This document shows positions 5,861-7,477 of a DNA stretch of 7,477 bases, piece after piece. Location of the stretch: NCBI GenBank assembly GCA_937915885.1, contig CALGGP010000058.1, positions 1 to 7,477 on the forward strand, in the 5' to 3' direction. How positions within the stretch are numbered: position 1 is the stretch's first letter; each line of letters opens with the position of its first letter. The notes below the pieces were generated by a model. It was given only the letters and a program-made list of their open reading frames with translations. It did not search any database and was not told the DNA's origin. A program made the translations under genes and the position numbers. This DNA is from an uncultured Selenomonadales bacterium. GTDB taxonomy: Bacteria > Bacillota > Negativicutes > Selenomonadales > Selenomonadaceae.

Positions 5861-6853
5861 ATGAAGATGGGAATATTGGGACCGCGCGGCACTCACTCGG
5901 AGGCGGCGGCGATTTGGCTAAACGCTCAACTAGAGGAGCCGCGCGAATTGGTGATCTGCTCGGACATATTTGAAGTGTTGCGCGCGGTGGAGGACGGCGA
6001 ATTGGACTCCGGGCTGGTGCCGATGGAAAATTCGTTGGAGGGCTCGATCAACATCACGCTCGACACGTTGGCGCGCTCGGAGCGGTTATCGGTGGCGCGG
6101 GAAATAATTTGGCGTGTGCACAATCAATTGATGGCGCGCGACGGAGTGAGTGAGATCAAAAAAATAATCTCGCATGCTCAACCGCTCTCTCAATGTCGGC
6201 ATTACATCAGGACGCATTATCCGAAGGCGGCGCTCGAGTCGGTGCAGTCGACGGCGCGGGCGGCGGAGATCGCGGCGCGTTCAAGAGGGACTCCGCGTAT
6301 CGCAAACCGCCTTCTGAAGCGGGTGCGTGACTTTGCGGACGTGATGGGCGAATTGTCGAGGTCGGGTCAATTCAATATGATAATCATGGGCACGCATGGC
6401 AGGAATGGTTTTCAGACGCTTACGGGCAGCGCGGCGGCGCGTATCATTGTATTGCAGGATGTACCCGTGGTGGTGGTGCAGAGCAAGAGGTTCAAGCCGG
6501 TGAAACTTGCCCTGCTCCCAATAGCCGACAATATCGATAGGTATGCCGGCGAAATTGCCAAAATGGCAAAACTGACCTCGCAGCTTGGAGTAGATGTCAA
6601 GATAGTGTGCCGCCGTGGCGAGGAGTCGTTTGCCGATACGGTGTCGCAAATATTTGGGCGTCGGATACAGGTGGCTCTTAGCGTCGATTACTGCAAGGAC
6701 CGCACATTCTCGCTGCAAGCCATCGAATACGGCGAAAAAATTGGCGCAGACATGTTTCTCGGATTTTCGCACGAGATAGAGAGGACGGTGTTTGCGCCGG
6801 TATTGGAGCAATTGATATTCAATCTTGCCCTTATTCCAGTGATGTGCTGCTGA
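5861..6853 (+). CDS. pheA: Chimeric ORF: prephenate dehydratase N-terminal half joined to a universal stress protein C-terminal part
   Basis: Residues 1 to about 138 are prephenate dehydratase, the phenylalanine-pathway enzyme making phenylpyruvate: GPRGTHSEAA near the start, PMENSLEGSINITLD (Asn57 in ENS), and HAQPLSQC (His105). The match ends abruptly. The catalytic TRF motif and the regulatory ACT domain are missing, so dehydratase activity is unlikely. From about residue 140 the protein is a UspA-type stress protein. FNMIIMGTHGRNG (GTHG at 177-180) and GSAAARI (189-195) are the end of one Usp domain, with 8 residues between the glycine motifs where the usual ATP-binding pattern has 9. VPVVVV follows, then a degenerate second domain to residue 330. 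The first roughly 70 residues of a tandem Usp are absent. Codon style changes at the same place (about 6275). It is either an in-frame recombination product or an assembly chimera. Start ATG 5861 follows an AGGG site; Met at 5867 is an alternative. Confidence 0.75.
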   Translation: MKMGILGPRGTHSEAAAIWLNAQLEEPRELVICSDIFEVLRAVEDGELDSGLVPMENSLEGSINITLDTLARSERLSVAREIIWRVHNQLMARDGVSEIKKIISHAQPLSQCRHYIRTHYPKAALESVQSTARAAEIAARSRGTPRIANRLLKRVRDFADVMGELSRSGQFNMIIMGTHGRNGFQTLTGSAAARIIVLQDVPVVVVQSKRFKPVKLALLPIADNIDRYAGEIAKMAKLTSQLGVDVKIVCRRGEESFADTVSQIFGRRIQVALSVDYCKDRTFSLQAIEYGEKIGADMFLGFSHEIERTVFAPVLEQLIFNLALIPVMCC

Positions 6854-6865
6854 TAGGCATTTGTT

Positions 6866-6895
6866 GATTTATTGATTTGATGATTTGATGATTTG
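6866..6895. repeat. 8-bp tandem microsatellite (gatttgat)
   Basis: gatttatt (6866-6873) is followed by gatttgat (6874-6881), gatttgat (6882-6889) and a partial gatttg (6890-6895). The array covers the stop codon and last residues (IIKSSNQ) of the minus-strand nucleotidyltransferase. Because 8 is not a multiple of 3, gain or loss of one unit would change the frame and the C-terminal end of that protein. Confidence 0.75.
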
Positions 6896-7447
6896 TTCTG
6901 CGGCGCGTATTTTTTCTACAGAGCCGAGGTCGGCCCAGCGACCTTCGTGCAGGTATCCTTCTATGAGTTCGGATTTGGCGAGGCGCAGGTAGAGGTCGGT
7001 GATGGAAAATTTGCCGGTCTCCGTGATGAGGTCGAATATTTCGCTGCTTGCGATTGAGATGCCGCTGAATGCCAATGCGCGTCCGCTGCCGTTGAATGGT
7101 TGCCACGAAATTTTGGAATCTCCGGTGATGTTGTTTCGCCAGGCGCACAGGCGCATCGAGCCGTCAAAAATGAGGCTTCTTGTGCTTTCTCTGTCCTTGA
7201 CGGCAAGCGTGGCAAGCGCGCCCGACTGAATGTGGTTGGTGTACATGGTCTCGATATTGAGGTCGCAATCTACATCCACATTATATAATATAAAGTGTGG
7301 CTCCACTTCCAAAAATTCCCTTGCCTTCAACATTCCGCCGCCAGTATCGAGCAGCATGTCGCTTTCGTCGGAGATGAATACTTCCGCGCCAAAATCGTGG
7401 CTCTTGATGAAATCGCATAATTTTTGAACTTTTTCATTGTTATACAT
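6869..7447 (-). CDS. Sugar-phosphate nucleotidyltransferase family protein, N-terminally incomplete
   Basis: The 192-residue product matches the middle and C-terminal parts of NTP_transferase-fold enzymes that make NDP-sugars from sugar-1-phosphates. Markers are SDESDMLLDTGGGMLKA (substrate loop), FILYNVDVD with the metal-binding Asp, and GRWADLGSVEKIRAAEQ near the end. The family resembles MurNAc-1-phosphate or mannose-1-phosphate nucleotidyltransferases common in Bacteroidales. The N-terminal AAGxGTRL nucleotide-binding loop is missing. An in-frame TAA (7463-7465) lies six codons before the ATG, and an AAAAAAGGA site lies just upstream, so translation from this ATG is plausible. The adjacent frame (reading SEARKKGL) is open to the window edge, so a frameshift is as possible as a deletion. 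Without the missing loop the protein should be inactive. It ends 15 bp from the convergent fusion gene, in different codon style from genes left of 6275. Confidence 0.78.
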   Translation of the reverse strand: MYNNEKVQKLCDFIKSHDFGAEVFISDESDMLLDTGGGMLKAREFLEVEPHFILYNVDVDCDLNIETMYTNHIQSGALATLAVKDRESTRSLIFDGSMRLCAWRNNITGDSKISWQPFNGSGRALAFSGISIASSEIFDLITETGKFSITDLYLRLAKSELIEGYLHEGRWADLGSVEKIRAAEQIIKSSNQ

Positions 7448-7477
7448 ATCATTAATCCTTTTTTACGCGCTTCTGAA

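Overview
This looks like a metagenomic contig from an anaerobic, high-GC bacterium whose coding strands favour G- and C-ending codons (gcg, tcg, acg, ctc). Gene content is a HypC hydrogenase chaperone, a periplasmic-sensor/EAL protein, a His-rich CsoR-type repressor and a glycerate-dehydrogenase-like enzyme. It would suit an anaerobic Firmicute, perhaps Negativicutes, but this assignment is inference. From about position 6275 onward the codon style changes (more AGG, AGC and GGC, lower GC), and the two genes there look more like Bacteroidales genes. The window may therefore join two genomes, by horizontal transfer or by misassembly.

Layout. Positions 1-426 hold no convincing gene. They contain GGCGCC-rich repeat DNA: a five-copy tandem array (210-404) bracketed by an imperfect inverted repeat of about 60 bp (121-183 and 410-471). 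The right arm runs into the 3' end of hypC. On the minus strand, a large membrane-anchored c-di-GMP phosphodiesterase (694-3582, GTG start) is followed 18 bp later by hypC (427-675), probably on one transcript. A short intergenic region (3583-3710) carries back-to-back sigma-70-like promoters. On the plus strand, a tandem duplication (183 bp offset) of the ribosome-binding site and first codons makes a truncated 54-codon copy (3711-3875) ahead of the intact D-2-hydroxyacid dehydrogenase (3894-4862). The dehydrogenase overlaps a CsoR/RcnR-family metal-sensing repressor (4862-5179). A DEDDh exonuclease (5195-5851) follows, then an ORF starting as prephenate dehydratase and ending as a universal stress protein (5861-6853). 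Convergent to it lies an N-terminally incomplete sugar-phosphate nucleotidyltransferase (6869-7447).

The plus-strand genes from 3711 to about 6275 are tightly packed, overlapping or 9-15 bp apart, and likely form one operon. They do not make an obvious pathway. I see no clear new defence or mobile system. The points most worth checking are the prephenate dehydratase/stress-protein junction, the inverted-repeat cassette at the hypC end, the dehydrogenase 5' duplication, and a Cys in place of that enzyme's catalytic Arg.
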